Origin: Bradyrhizobium manausense
GTDB lineage: Bacteria > Pseudomonadota > Alphaproteobacteria > Rhizobiales > Xanthobacteraceae
Length of the DNA: 64,000 nucleotides
Direction: 5' to 3'
Assembly: GCF_018129685.1 (NCBI RefSeq)
Contig: NZ_JAFCLG010000001.1
Location: 1,426,001 to 1,490,000 of the forward strand
Position numbers and translations under genes: made by a program. Each line of letters opens with the position of its first letter. Positions within the stretch are counted from its first letter, which is position 1. Of this stretch, positions 28,659 through 36,072 are shown in pieces. A model generated the notes under the pieces. That model was not told where the DNA came from and made no database searches. It saw only the letters and a list, made by a program, of their open reading frames with translations.

Positions 28659-28683
28659 CGCACGGTGGGAAGCTCACCTGCGG

Positions 28684-28817
28684 CCATCCTTCGAGACGCC
28701 CGCCTTTGGCGGGCCCTCAGGATGAGGGCGGAGTACGCGGCAGCAGTTTGAATGAATACCGATACAATGCAGCCTCATCCTGAGGAGACCGCGAAGCGGT
28801 CGTCTCGAAGGACGAGG
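28684..28817. repeat. Palindromic intergenic repeat, CCTTCGAGACG type
   Basis: Left arm 28684-28727 and right arm 28773-28817 are near complements (CCTTCGAGACG and CTCAGGATGAGG). Each arm contains a small GC hairpin. It fills the gap between the convergent pleC and LysR-type genes and could stop transcription from both sides. Confidence 0.85.
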
Positions 28818-28846
28818 CGCTTGCTCAGGCCCGTCCGCTCCGGTCC

Positions 28847-29740
28847 CTACGATTGCAGCGACGGCGCCACTTCGCGCGCGACGTTGACCAGCGCCGCGAT
28901 CAGCGGCGTCATCGGGTCGCGTTGCGGGATCACCAGGCCAATGCTGTAGGTGACCTCGGGCTCGACGATCGGGATCGAGCGGACCTTGTCGGAAAGACCG
29001 AGCGTCTCGGCGAGTTTCGCCGGCATTACGCTTGCCCAGCGCCCCGTCTTGACGTGCGTGTACAGCACGAGCAGCGAGTTGGACGTCAGCGTCGGCGTTG
29101 CCTCCGCGCCGACCGAGCGCAACGCGCGGTCGATGATGCGGCGGTTCTGCATGTCGGGTGTCAGCAGGCACAACGGCACCTGCCCGACCTCGCTCCATGT
29201 GACAGACTCGCGGTCTCCGAACATCGCATCGGGTGCGGTCAGCAGGCGATAGCTCTCGTTGTAGAGCGGAATGGTGCGCACCTTCCCGATCGGCTCGTTC
29301 TCGATATAGGTCAGCCCCGCATCGACCTCGAGATTTTCGAGCAGTCCCAGCACCTCCGACGAGGTCGTCGAGCGGATGCTGAACCGCACCTCGGGATGCC
29401 GCGCGCGGAACGGCGTCGTCAGCGTCGCGACCATGCCGAGCACGGTCGGGATCGCCGCAATGCGAATCTCGCCGGAGAGATGATGCTTCAATCCGTTGAT
29501 CTCGTCGCGCATCGCGCGAGCATCGCCCACGATCCGCCGCGCCCAGTCGAGCGCCCGCTCGCCCTCGGGCGTAAAACCCTGGAATCGCGAGCCGCGCTGG
29601 ACCAGCATGACGCCGAGGATCTCCTCGAGCTGCTTCAGCCCGGTCGACATCGTCGGCTGGGTGACGCCGCAGGCCTCTGCCGCCCGTCCAAAATGCCGTT
29701 CCTTGGCCAGCGCCAGCAGCAATTCGAGCTTGTCGATCAA
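28847..29740 (-). CDS. fdsR: LysR-family regulator of formate dehydrogenase
   Basis: 297 residues from a TTG start at 29740 (AGGGGAC upstream). N-terminal winged helix L-L-A-L-A-K-E-R-H-F-G-R-A-A-E-A-C-G-V-T-Q-P-T-M-S-T-G-L-K-Q-L-E-E and a C-terminal two-lobed effector domain (G-E-I-R-I-A-A-I-P-T, D-A-G-L-T-Y). The start is TTG, which fits weak autoregulated expression. It is divergent from the fdsGBA operon with a 226-base shared control region, the same arrangement as fdsR in Cupriavidus. The effector is probably formate; this comes from context. Confidence 0.85.
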   Translation of the reverse strand: MIDKLELLLALAKERHFGRAAEACGVTQPTMSTGLKQLEEILGVMLVQRGSRFQGFTPEGERALDWARRIVGDARAMRDEINGLKHHLSGEIRIAAIPTVLGMVATLTTPFRARHPEVRFSIRSTTSSEVLGLLENLEVDAGLTYIENEPIGKVRTIPLYNESYRLLTAPDAMFGDRESVTWSEVGQVPLCLLTPDMQNRRIIDRALRSVGAEATPTLTSNSLLVLYTHVKTGRWASVMPAKLAETLGLSDKVRSIPIVEPEVTYSIGLVIPQRDPMTPLIAALVNVAREVAPSLQS

Positions 29741-29851
29741 CCGTTCGTCCCCTGGGTCTCAAGTCGTGGCCTGCAGGCTATCACGCCGGACCTGCAGCAA
29801 CACGCAAAAACCGGCAGCCGATCCAGGTTTCGTTGCCAGGATCCTATCGAT

Positions 29852-29887
29852 CGATTGCGCTTTCCGATCGATCAGAATTCGCAATCG
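29852..29887. promoter_or_regulatory. Inverted repeat in the fdsR-fdsG control region
   Basis: CGATTGCG (29852-29859) and CGCAATCG (29880-29887) are exact complements separated by 20 bases, with another palindrome CGATCGAT-like between them. It is a good candidate for the LysR regulator site controlling both genes. Confidence 0.5.
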
Positions 29888-29966
29888 CAGCATGAGACAG
29901 CTTTATTGATCTTCGAACGATTCCAAATAGTTTGCGCGGAAGGGACGCTCAATCTGAGAACGAAGA

Positions 29967-30455
29967 ATGACAGTGGCTTTTGAGCCTTTTTACGAGCCTT
30001 GGAACGAGACACGCGGCGCCGACATCGTCGCCGAACATGCAAGCCAGGAAGGCGCGACGCTCGTCATTCTGCACGCGCTTCAGGACGCATTCGGCTACGT
30101 GCCGGAGGCGGCTATTCCCATGGTGGCGCAGGCGCTGAACCTGTCGCGCGCCGAGGTCCACGGTGTCTTCACCTTCTACCATGATTTCCGCCGCAAGCCG
30201 GCCGGCCGCCATGTGCTGAAGCTGTGCCGCGCAGAGGCCTGCCAGGCCGCGGGCGGCGATGCGCTGGCGGCGCGCGCCGAGGCAAGGCTTGGCGTCGCCC
30301 TCGGCAACACGACCGCGGACGATCGCGTCACGCTGGAGCCGATCTACTGCCTCGGGCTGTGCGCCACCGCACCATCCGCGATGCTCGATGGCCGCCTCAT
30401 TGGCCGGCTCGACGAGAAGCGCATCGACGCACTTGTTGCGGAGGCGCAGCGATGA
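29967..30455 (+). CDS. fdsG: NAD-dependent formate dehydrogenase, gamma subunit
   Basis: 162 residues. NuoE-like thioredoxin-fold protein carrying a [2Fe-2S] cluster. The four Cys ligands are seen as C-R-A-E-A-C (about residues 87-92) and C-L-G-L-C (about 128-132); the helical N-terminus has L-H-A-L-Q-D-A-F-G-Y-V-P. It passes electrons between the FMN subunit and the catalytic subunit. The stop overlaps the fdsB start by four bases, so expression is coupled. First gene of the operon, downstream of the LysR control region. Confidence 0.94.
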   Translation: MTVAFEPFYEPWNETRGADIVAEHASQEGATLVILHALQDAFGYVPEAAIPMVAQALNLSRAEVHGVFTFYHDFRRKPAGRHVLKLCRAEACQAAGGDALAARAEARLGVALGNTTADDRVTLEPIYCLGLCATAPSAMLDGRLIGRLDEKRIDALVAEAQR

Positions 30456-32008
30456 CCATGAAGATCTTCATTCCCCGGGATGCTGCTGCGGTTGCCGTCG
30501 GCGCCGATGACATTGCCACAACCTTCGCGCAGGTCGCGGCGAGGCGCGGCCTGCCGGTCGAGATCGTCAGGACCGGCTCGCGCGGGCTCTGCTGGCTCGA
30601 GCCGATGGTCGAGGTCGCAACCCCCGAGGGCCGCGTTGCCTACGGCCCGGTCAGCGCGGAGGAGGTCGCCTCCGTGCTCGAGTCGATGGCGAGCAATGGA
30701 CCGCACGCGCTGCGTCTTTGCATCGCCGACGAAATTCCCTGGCTCAAGCGCCAGACCCGCCTCACCTTCGCCCGCTGCGGCGTGATCGACCCGCGCTCGC
30801 TCGAGGATTATCGCGCCCATGGCGGCTACAAGGGCCTGGAGCGCGCATTGTCGCTCGGCTCGGATGCGATCCTGGCCGAGGTCACCGCGTCAGGCCTGCG
30901 CGGCCGCGGCGGCGCTGGGTTTCCGACCGGCATCAAGTGGAAGACCGTCGCGCAAGCCAGCGCGGACCGCAAATTCATCGTCTGCAACGCCGACGAAGGC
31001 GACAGCGGCACCTTCGCCGACCGCATGATCATGGAGGGCGATCCCTTCCTCGTCATCGAGGGCATGACCATTGCGGGCATCACCGTTGGTGCCAGCAAGG
31101 GCTACATCTACATCCGCAGCGAATATCCACACGCGGTCGCAGCGATGAAGGCGGCCATCGTCGCGGCGCGGCGCGGCGGCTATCTCGGTGACAAGATCGG
31201 CGGCTCCGCCTGTGGCTTTGACATGGAGGTGCGCGTCGGCGCCGGCGCTTACGTTTGCGGCGAAGAGACCTCGCTGCTGGAAAGCCTCGAAGGCCGCCGC
31301 GGCCTCGTGCGCGCCAAACCGCCACTGCCGGCGCATCATGGCTTGTTCGGCAAACCGACAGTCATCAACAACGTGCTGTCGTTCGCGGCCATCCCCTTCA
31401 TCCTCGCCGAGGGCGCGAAGGCCTATGCCGATTTCGGCATGGGCCGTTCGCGCGGCACCATGCCGATCCAGCTCGCCGGCAATATCCGCCAGGGCGGGCT
31501 GTTCGAAACGGCTTTCGGCGTGACGCTCGGCGAGCTCGTCGACGACATCGGCGGCGGCACGTTCACCGGCCGTCCCGTTCGCGCCGTGCAGGTCGGCGGT
31601 CCGCTCGGCGCCTATTTTCCGCGCGCGCTGTTCGACACGCCGTTCGACTACGAGGCGTTTGCCGCGCGCGACGGCCTGATCGGCCATGGCGGCATCGTCG
31701 TGTTCGACGACAGCGTCGACATGCGCAAGCAGGCGCGCTTTGCGATGGAGTTCTGCGCCGTCGAATCCTGCGGCAAGTGCACGCCGTGCCGGATCGGCTC
31801 GACCCGCGGCGTGGAGACCATCGAGAAGATCATCCGCGGCGAACGTATCAGCGAAAACCTCGCGCTGGTCGAAGATCTCTGCAACACCATGAAATTCGGC
31901 TCGCTCTGTGCGCTCGGCGGCTTCACGCCCTACCCCGTGCTCAGCGCCTTGAAGCATTTCCGGGAGGATTTCGCGCCCATCCCGACCACGCTTCAGGCCG
32001 CGGAATAG
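30452..32008 (+). CDS. fdsB: NAD-dependent formate dehydrogenase, beta subunit
   Basis: 518 residues from the ATG at 30452, overlapping the fdsG stop (ATGA). NuoF-like diaphorase: a small thioredoxin-like N-terminal part (about 110 residues), the FMN/NADH site G-R-G-G-A-G-F-P-T-G-I-K-W-K, N-A-D-E-G-D-S-G-T-F-A-D-R, the Y-I-Y-I-R-S-E-Y segment, and the [4Fe-4S] ligands C-G-K-C-T-P-C-R-I-G-S with a later distal Cys. It takes electrons from formate oxidation and reduces NAD+. Soluble cytoplasmic complex. Confidence 0.95.
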   Translation: MTMKIFIPRDAAAVAVGADDIATTFAQVAARRGLPVEIVRTGSRGLCWLEPMVEVATPEGRVAYGPVSAEEVASVLESMASNGPHALRLCIADEIPWLKRQTRLTFARCGVIDPRSLEDYRAHGGYKGLERALSLGSDAILAEVTASGLRGRGGAGFPTGIKWKTVAQASADRKFIVCNADEGDSGTFADRMIMEGDPFLVIEGMTIAGITVGASKGYIYIRSEYPHAVAAMKAAIVAARRGGYLGDKIGGSACGFDMEVRVGAGAYVCGEETSLLESLEGRRGLVRAKPPLPAHHGLFGKPTVINNVLSFAAIPFILAEGAKAYADFGMGRSRGTMPIQLAGNIRQGGLFETAFGVTLGELVDDIGGGTFTGRPVRAVQVGGPLGAYFPRALFDTPFDYEAFAARDGLIGHGGIVVFDDSVDMRKQARFAMEFCAVESCGKCTPCRIGSTRGVETIEKIIRGERISENLALVEDLCNTMKFGSLCALGGFTPYPVLSALKHFREDFAPIPTTLQAAE

Positions 32009-32018
32009 GAGAACGACA

Positions 32019-34892
32019 ATGTCTCTGATCGAAGAAATCGACTTCGGCACGCCGCGCTCCAAATCGACCACGATGGTCACGCTGACCATCGACGGCAAAG
32101 AGGTCACGGTGCCCGAGGGCACCTCGATCATGCGCGCCGCGATGGATGCCGGCCACCAGATCCCGAAGCTCTGCGCGACCGACATGGTCGACGCGTTCGG
32201 CTCCTGCCGGCTCTGCGTCGTCGAGATCGAGGGCCGCGCCGGCACGCCGGCCTCCTGCACGACGCCGGTCATGAACGGCCTCGTCGTCCATACCCAGAGC
32301 GAACGGCTGAAGAAGCTGCGCAAAGGCGTGATGGAGCTCTACATCTCCGACCATCCGCTCGACTGCCTCACCTGCGGCGCCAACGGCGATTGCGAATTGC
32401 AGGACATGGCCGGCGCCGTCGGCTTGCGCGAAGTGCGTTACGGCTATGAGGGTGAAAACCACGTCTTCGCGAAATCCCATGGCGAGATCAACCCCGCCTG
32501 GTTGCCGAAGGACGAGTCCAACCCCTACTTCACCTATGATCCCTCCAAGTGCATCGTCTGCTCGCGCTGCGTCCGCGCCTGCGAGGAGGTGCAAGGCACC
32601 TTCGCGCTGACGATCTCCGGCCGCGGCTTCGACAGCCGCGTTTCGCCGGGCATGAGCGAGAGCTTCCTCGGCTCCGAATGCGTCTCCTGCGGCGCCTGCG
32701 TGCAGGCCTGCCCGACCGCGACGCTCACGGAAAAGTCCGTGATCGAGATCGGCCAACCCGAGCACTCCGTCGTCACCACCTGCGCCTATTGCGGCGTCGG
32801 CTGCGCCTTCAAGGCCGAGATGCGCGGCGAGGAAGTCGTGCGCATGGTGCCGTACAAGGATGGCAAGGCCAATCGCGGCCATTCCTGCGTCAAGGGCCGC
32901 TTCGCCTGGGGCTACACCAACCACCGGGAGCGCATCCTCAAGCCGATGATTCGCGAGCGAATCGAGGATCCCTGGCGCGAAGTCTCCTGGGACGAAGCGT
33001 TCTCGTTTGCCGCCGCGAAGATGCGCGGCATCCAGACGAAATACGGCCGCGACGCCATTGGCGGCATCACCTCGTCGCGTTGCACCAACGAGGAAACCTA
33101 TCTGGTGCAGAAGCTGATCCGGGCCGGCTTCGGCAACAACAATGTCGACACCTGTGCGCGCGTCTGCCACTCGCCGACCGGCTATGGCCTGTCGCAGACC
33201 TTCGGCACGTCGGCCGGCACGCAGGATTTCGACTCGGTCGAGGACACCGACGTCGCCGTGATCATCGGCGCCAACCCGGCCTCGGCTCACCCGGTGTTCG
33301 CCTCGCGCCTGAAGAAGCGGCTGCGCCAGGGTGCCAAGCTGATCGTGATCGATCCGCGCCGCACCGAGATGGTGGAATCGCCGCATGTCAAGGCGTTGCA
33401 TCTGCCGCTGATGCCCGGCACCAACGTCGCGGTCGTGACGGCGCTGGCGCATGTCATCGTCACCGAGGGCCTCGTCAACGAAGCCTTCGTGCGCGAGCGC
33501 TGCGACTGGGCCGAGTTCGAGGAATGGGCAGCCTTCGTCGCGCAGGCCAGGCACAGCCCGGAAGCGACCGCGATCCTGACCGGCGTCGACCCGAAGGTGC
33601 TGCGCGAGGCGGCGCGCCTTTACGCCACCGGCGGCAACGGCGCGATCTATTACGGCCTCGGCGTCACCGAGCACAGCCAGGGCTCGACCACCGTGATCGC
33701 GATCGCCAACCTTGCGATGGCGACGGGCAATATCGGCCGTCCCGGCGTCGGCGTGAACCCGCTGCGCGGCCAGAACAACGTGCAGGGCTCGTGTGACATG
33801 GGCTCGTTCCCGCACGAGCTGCCGGGCTATCGCCACATCTCGGGCGATGCCGTGCGCGACCAGTTCGAGGCGCTCTGGAACGTCAAGCTCAATCCGGAGC
33901 CGGGCCTGCGCATTCCCAACATGTTCGACGCCGCGATCGAAGGCACCTTCATGGGCATCTACGTCCAAGGCGAAGACATCCTCCAGTCCGATCCCAACAC
34001 CAAGCATGTGGTGGCGGCGCTGTCGGCGATGGAATGCGTCATCGTCCACGACCTCTTCCTGAACGAGACCGCGAACTACGCCCACGTCTTCCTGCCCGGC
34101 TCGAGCTTTCTCGAGAAGGACGGCACCTTCACCAACGCCGAGCGCCGCATCCAGCGCGTGCGCAAGGTGATGTCGCCGAAGAACGGCATGGCTGACTGGG
34201 AGGTCACCATGGGCCTTGCCAAGGCGATGGGCTTCGAGATGAACTACAGCCATCCCTCCGAGATCATGGACGAGATCGCGGCGCTGACGCCGACCTTCGC
34301 CGGCGTCTCCTATGCCAGGCTCGACGAGCTCGGCTCGGTGCAGTGGCCCTGCAACGAGACGGCGCCGGAGGGCACGCCGGTGATGCATATCGACGGCTTC
34401 GTCCGCGGCAAGGGCAAGTTCATCGTCACCGAATATGTCGCGACCGACGAGCGCACCGGCCCCCGCTTCCCGCTGCTGCTCACCACGGGGCGCATCCTCA
34501 GCCAGTACAATGTCGGCGCGCAGACGCGGCGCACCGAGAACGTGGTCTGGCATGCCGAGGACCTCCTGGAGATCCATCCACACGACGCCGAGCAGCGCGG
34601 CGTGCGCGACGGCGACTGGGTACGCCTGACGAGCCGCGCAGGCGAGACCACGCTGCGCGCTGAGATCACCGACCGCGTCTCGCCTGGTGTCGTCTACACC
34701 ACCTTCCATCACCCTGATACGCAGGCCAACGTGATCACGACAGACTATTCGGACTGGGCGACCAACTGCCCCGAATACAAGGTCACCGCGGTGCAGATCT
34801 CGCCGTCGAACGGACCGTCCGACTGGCAGAAGTCCTACGACGAGCAGGCTCGGCACTCCCGCCGCATCGCGCCGGCGGAAGCTGCGGAGTAA
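32019..34892 (+). CDS. fdsA: NAD-dependent formate dehydrogenase, catalytic alpha subunit
   Basis: 957 residues; RBS AGGAG seven bases before ATG. The NuoG-like N-terminus holds a [2Fe-2S] cluster (C-R-L-C-V-V-E), a His/Cys cluster (H-P-L-D-C-L-T-C-G-A-N-G-D-C) and two [4Fe-4S] sets (C-I-V-C-S-R-C-V-R-A-C; C-V-S-C-G-A-C-V-Q-A-C-P). The molybdopterin part starts with C-A-Y-C-G-V-G-C and has V-C-H-S-P-T-G-Y-G-L, the Mo-ligand Cys (no selenocysteine), then G-S-S-F-L-E-K-D-G-T-F-T-N and the C-terminal bis-guanine dinucleotide domain. It oxidises formate to CO2. With oxc/frc in the same window, it probably consumes the formate made from oxalate. Confidence 0.96.
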   Translation: MSLIEEIDFGTPRSKSTTMVTLTIDGKEVTVPEGTSIMRAAMDAGHQIPKLCATDMVDAFGSCRLCVVEIEGRAGTPASCTTPVMNGLVVHTQSERLKKLRKGVMELYISDHPLDCLTCGANGDCELQDMAGAVGLREVRYGYEGENHVFAKSHGEINPAWLPKDESNPYFTYDPSKCIVCSRCVRACEEVQGTFALTISGRGFDSRVSPGMSESFLGSECVSCGACVQACPTATLTEKSVIEIGQPEHSVVTTCAYCGVGCAFKAEMRGEEVVRMVPYKDGKANRGHSCVKGRFAWGYTNHRERILKPMIRERIEDPWREVSWDEAFSFAAAKMRGIQTKYGRDAIGGITSSRCTNEETYLVQKLIRAGFGNNNVDTCARVCHSPTGYGLSQTFGTSAGTQDFDSVEDTDVAVIIGANPASAHPVFASRLKKRLRQGAKLIVIDPRRTEMVESPHVKALHLPLMPGTNVAVVTALAHVIVTEGLVNEAFVRERCDWAEFEEWAAFVAQARHSPEATAILTGVDPKVLREAARLYATGGNGAIYYGLGVTEHSQGSTTVIAIANLAMATGNIGRPGVGVNPLRGQNNVQGSCDMGSFPHELPGYRHISGDAVRDQFEALWNVKLNPEPGLRIPNMFDAAIEGTFMGIYVQGEDILQSDPNTKHVVAALSAMECVIVHDLFLNETANYAHVFLPGSSFLEKDGTFTNAERRIQRVRKVMSPKNGMADWEVTMGLAKAMGFEMNYSHPSEIMDEIAALTPTFAGVSYARLDELGSVQWPCNETAPEGTPVMHIDGFVRGKGKFIVTEYVATDERTGPRFPLLLTTGRILSQYNVGAQTRRTENVVWHAEDLLEIHPHDAEQRGVRDGDWVRLTSRAGETTLRAEITDRVSPGVVYTTFHHPDTQANVITTDYSDWATNCPEYKVTAVQISPSNGPSDWQKSYDEQARHSRRIAPAEAAE

Positions 34893-34896
34893 CCGC

Positions 34897-35730
34897 ATGC
34901 ACGTTCCGGTCCAGGCCATCGACCGCGAGATCTGGCGCGACGGGGGCACGTCTGAAGGCACGCGGCTGATCCCCGAGGAGACGCCGCTGGCGCTGACCTA
35001 TAATGGCGGCACCTATGCCGTCATGATGGGGACGCCGCAGAACCTCGAGGATTTCGCGGTCGGCTTCAGCCTGGACGAAGGCATCATCAAGTCTGTCGAC
35101 GATATCAAGTCGCTCGATGTGGTCAGACTCGACGACGGCATCGAGCTGCGGATGTGGCTGGAGCAGGACAACGCCGCGCGCATCAGCGAGCGCCGTCGCC
35201 ACATCGCGGGTCCCACCGGCTGCGGCATCTGCGGCATCGACTCCATTGCCGAGGCTATCCGGCCGGCCTCTGTCGTGCCGCAGGGGCAGACTTTCACACC
35301 GCAGCAGATCATGATTGCGATGCAGGCGATCGCTCCCCTGCAATCGATCAACATGCAGACCCGCGCGGTGCACGCTGCGGCGTTCTGGTCGCCGTCGAAC
35401 GGCATCGTGGCCCTGCGCGAGGACGTCGGCCGGCACAACGCCCTCGACAAGCTGGCCGGATCGCTGGCGCGCAGCCGCATGGATGCGAGCGCCGGCATGG
35501 TGCTGCTGACAAGCCGCGTCTCGGTCGAAATGGTGCAGAAGACCGCCGCGATCGGCGCTCCTGTGATGGTCGCGGTGTCCGCCCCCACCGCACTGGCGGT
35601 GCGCACCGCCGCGGCCGCCGGCATCACGCTGATTGCCATCGCCCGCAGCGACGGGTTTGAAGTGTTCACGCACCAGGGCCGCGTCACGGCCCATTATTGT
35701 GGACAGGAGATTATCGATGTCGTCGCCTGA
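34897..35730 (+). CDS. fdhD: Formate dehydrogenase sulfurtransferase / accessory protein
   Basis: 277 residues, also called fdsC. The redox-active pair is seen in G-P-T-G-C-G-I-C-G-I (about residues 103-112), the C-x-x-C loop of FdhD, which passes sulfur from a cysteine desulfurase to the molybdenum cofactor. Further FdhD landmarks are E-D-V-G-R-H-N-A-L-D-K and S-A-P-T-A-L-A-V near the end. It begins four bases after fdsA and overlaps the start of fdsD. Its presence within the operon fits an active molybdenum enzyme. Confidence 0.95.
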   Translation: MHVPVQAIDREIWRDGGTSEGTRLIPEETPLALTYNGGTYAVMMGTPQNLEDFAVGFSLDEGIIKSVDDIKSLDVVRLDDGIELRMWLEQDNAARISERRRHIAGPTGCGICGIDSIAEAIRPASVVPQGQTFTPQQIMIAMQAIAPLQSINMQTRAVHAAAFWSPSNGIVALREDVGRHNALDKLAGSLARSRMDASAGMVLLTSRVSVEMVQKTAAIGAPVMVAVSAPTALAVRTAAAAGITLIAIARSDGFEVFTHQGRVTAHYCGQEIIDVVA

Positions 35731-35953
35731 CCGTCTCGTCTACATGGCCAACCAGATCGGTACGTTCTTCCGCAGCCAGGGCCACGACAAGGCCGTGCCT
35801 GGGATTGCCGACCACATCAGGAAGTTCTGGGATCCCCGGATGAAGCGCGCGATCTTCGCGCATCTTGATGCCGGCGGCGATGGCCTCGAGCCGTACGTGC
35901 GCGAAGCCTTGACCTCCCTCAAGCAGGCGATTTCCCTTCCAGAAGCGCACTGA
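35717..35953 (+). CDS. fdsD: Formate dehydrogenase delta subunit
   Basis: 78 residues from the ATG at 35717 (CAGGAG upstream), overlapping the fdhD end by 14 bases. The sequence (R-L-V-Y-M-A-N-Q-I-G-T-F-F-R-S-Q-G, then I-A-D-H-I-R-K-F-W-D-P-R-M and A-L-T-S-L) matches the small FdsD family, which helps assembly or stability of the Fds complex. Last gene of the operon, giving the order fdsG-B-A-C-D as in Cupriavidus necator. Confidence 0.9.
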   Translation: MSSPDRLVYMANQIGTFFRSQGHDKAVPGIADHIRKFWDPRMKRAIFAHLDAGGDGLEPYVREALTSLKQAISLPEAH

Positions 35954-35967
35954 ACACGCGCGCAGGA

Positions 35968-35997
35968 GAGAAATCCGGAGCATCGCCGGCGCGCGCC
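35968..35997 (+). repeat. 30-base direct repeat, left copy
   Basis: Starts GAGAAATCCGG and ends CGCCGGCGCGCGCC. It matches 38938-38967, inside the glnE 3' end, at 29 of 30 bases and in the same orientation. The two copies flank the GH3 gene. Confidence 0.8.
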
Positions 35998-36072
35998 CGC
36001 CAGGCAGTCACGCCTATCGTCTTCCGCGTGAACACTCTATCCTCTGGTACCCCGCCCAGAGGAAACATTTTC

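Noticed and set aside
32019..34892. Selenocysteine formate dehydrogenase
   Set aside because: The active-site position is a normal Cys codon (V-C-H-S-P) and there is no in-frame TGA.
31941..34961. 1006-codon open frame on the minus strand opposite fdsA
   Set aside because: It mirrors fdsA and exists because high G+C removes stop codons from the opposite strand. Its product is an Arg/Gly/His/Asp-rich sequence with no domain, and fdsA motifs on the plus strand are decisive.
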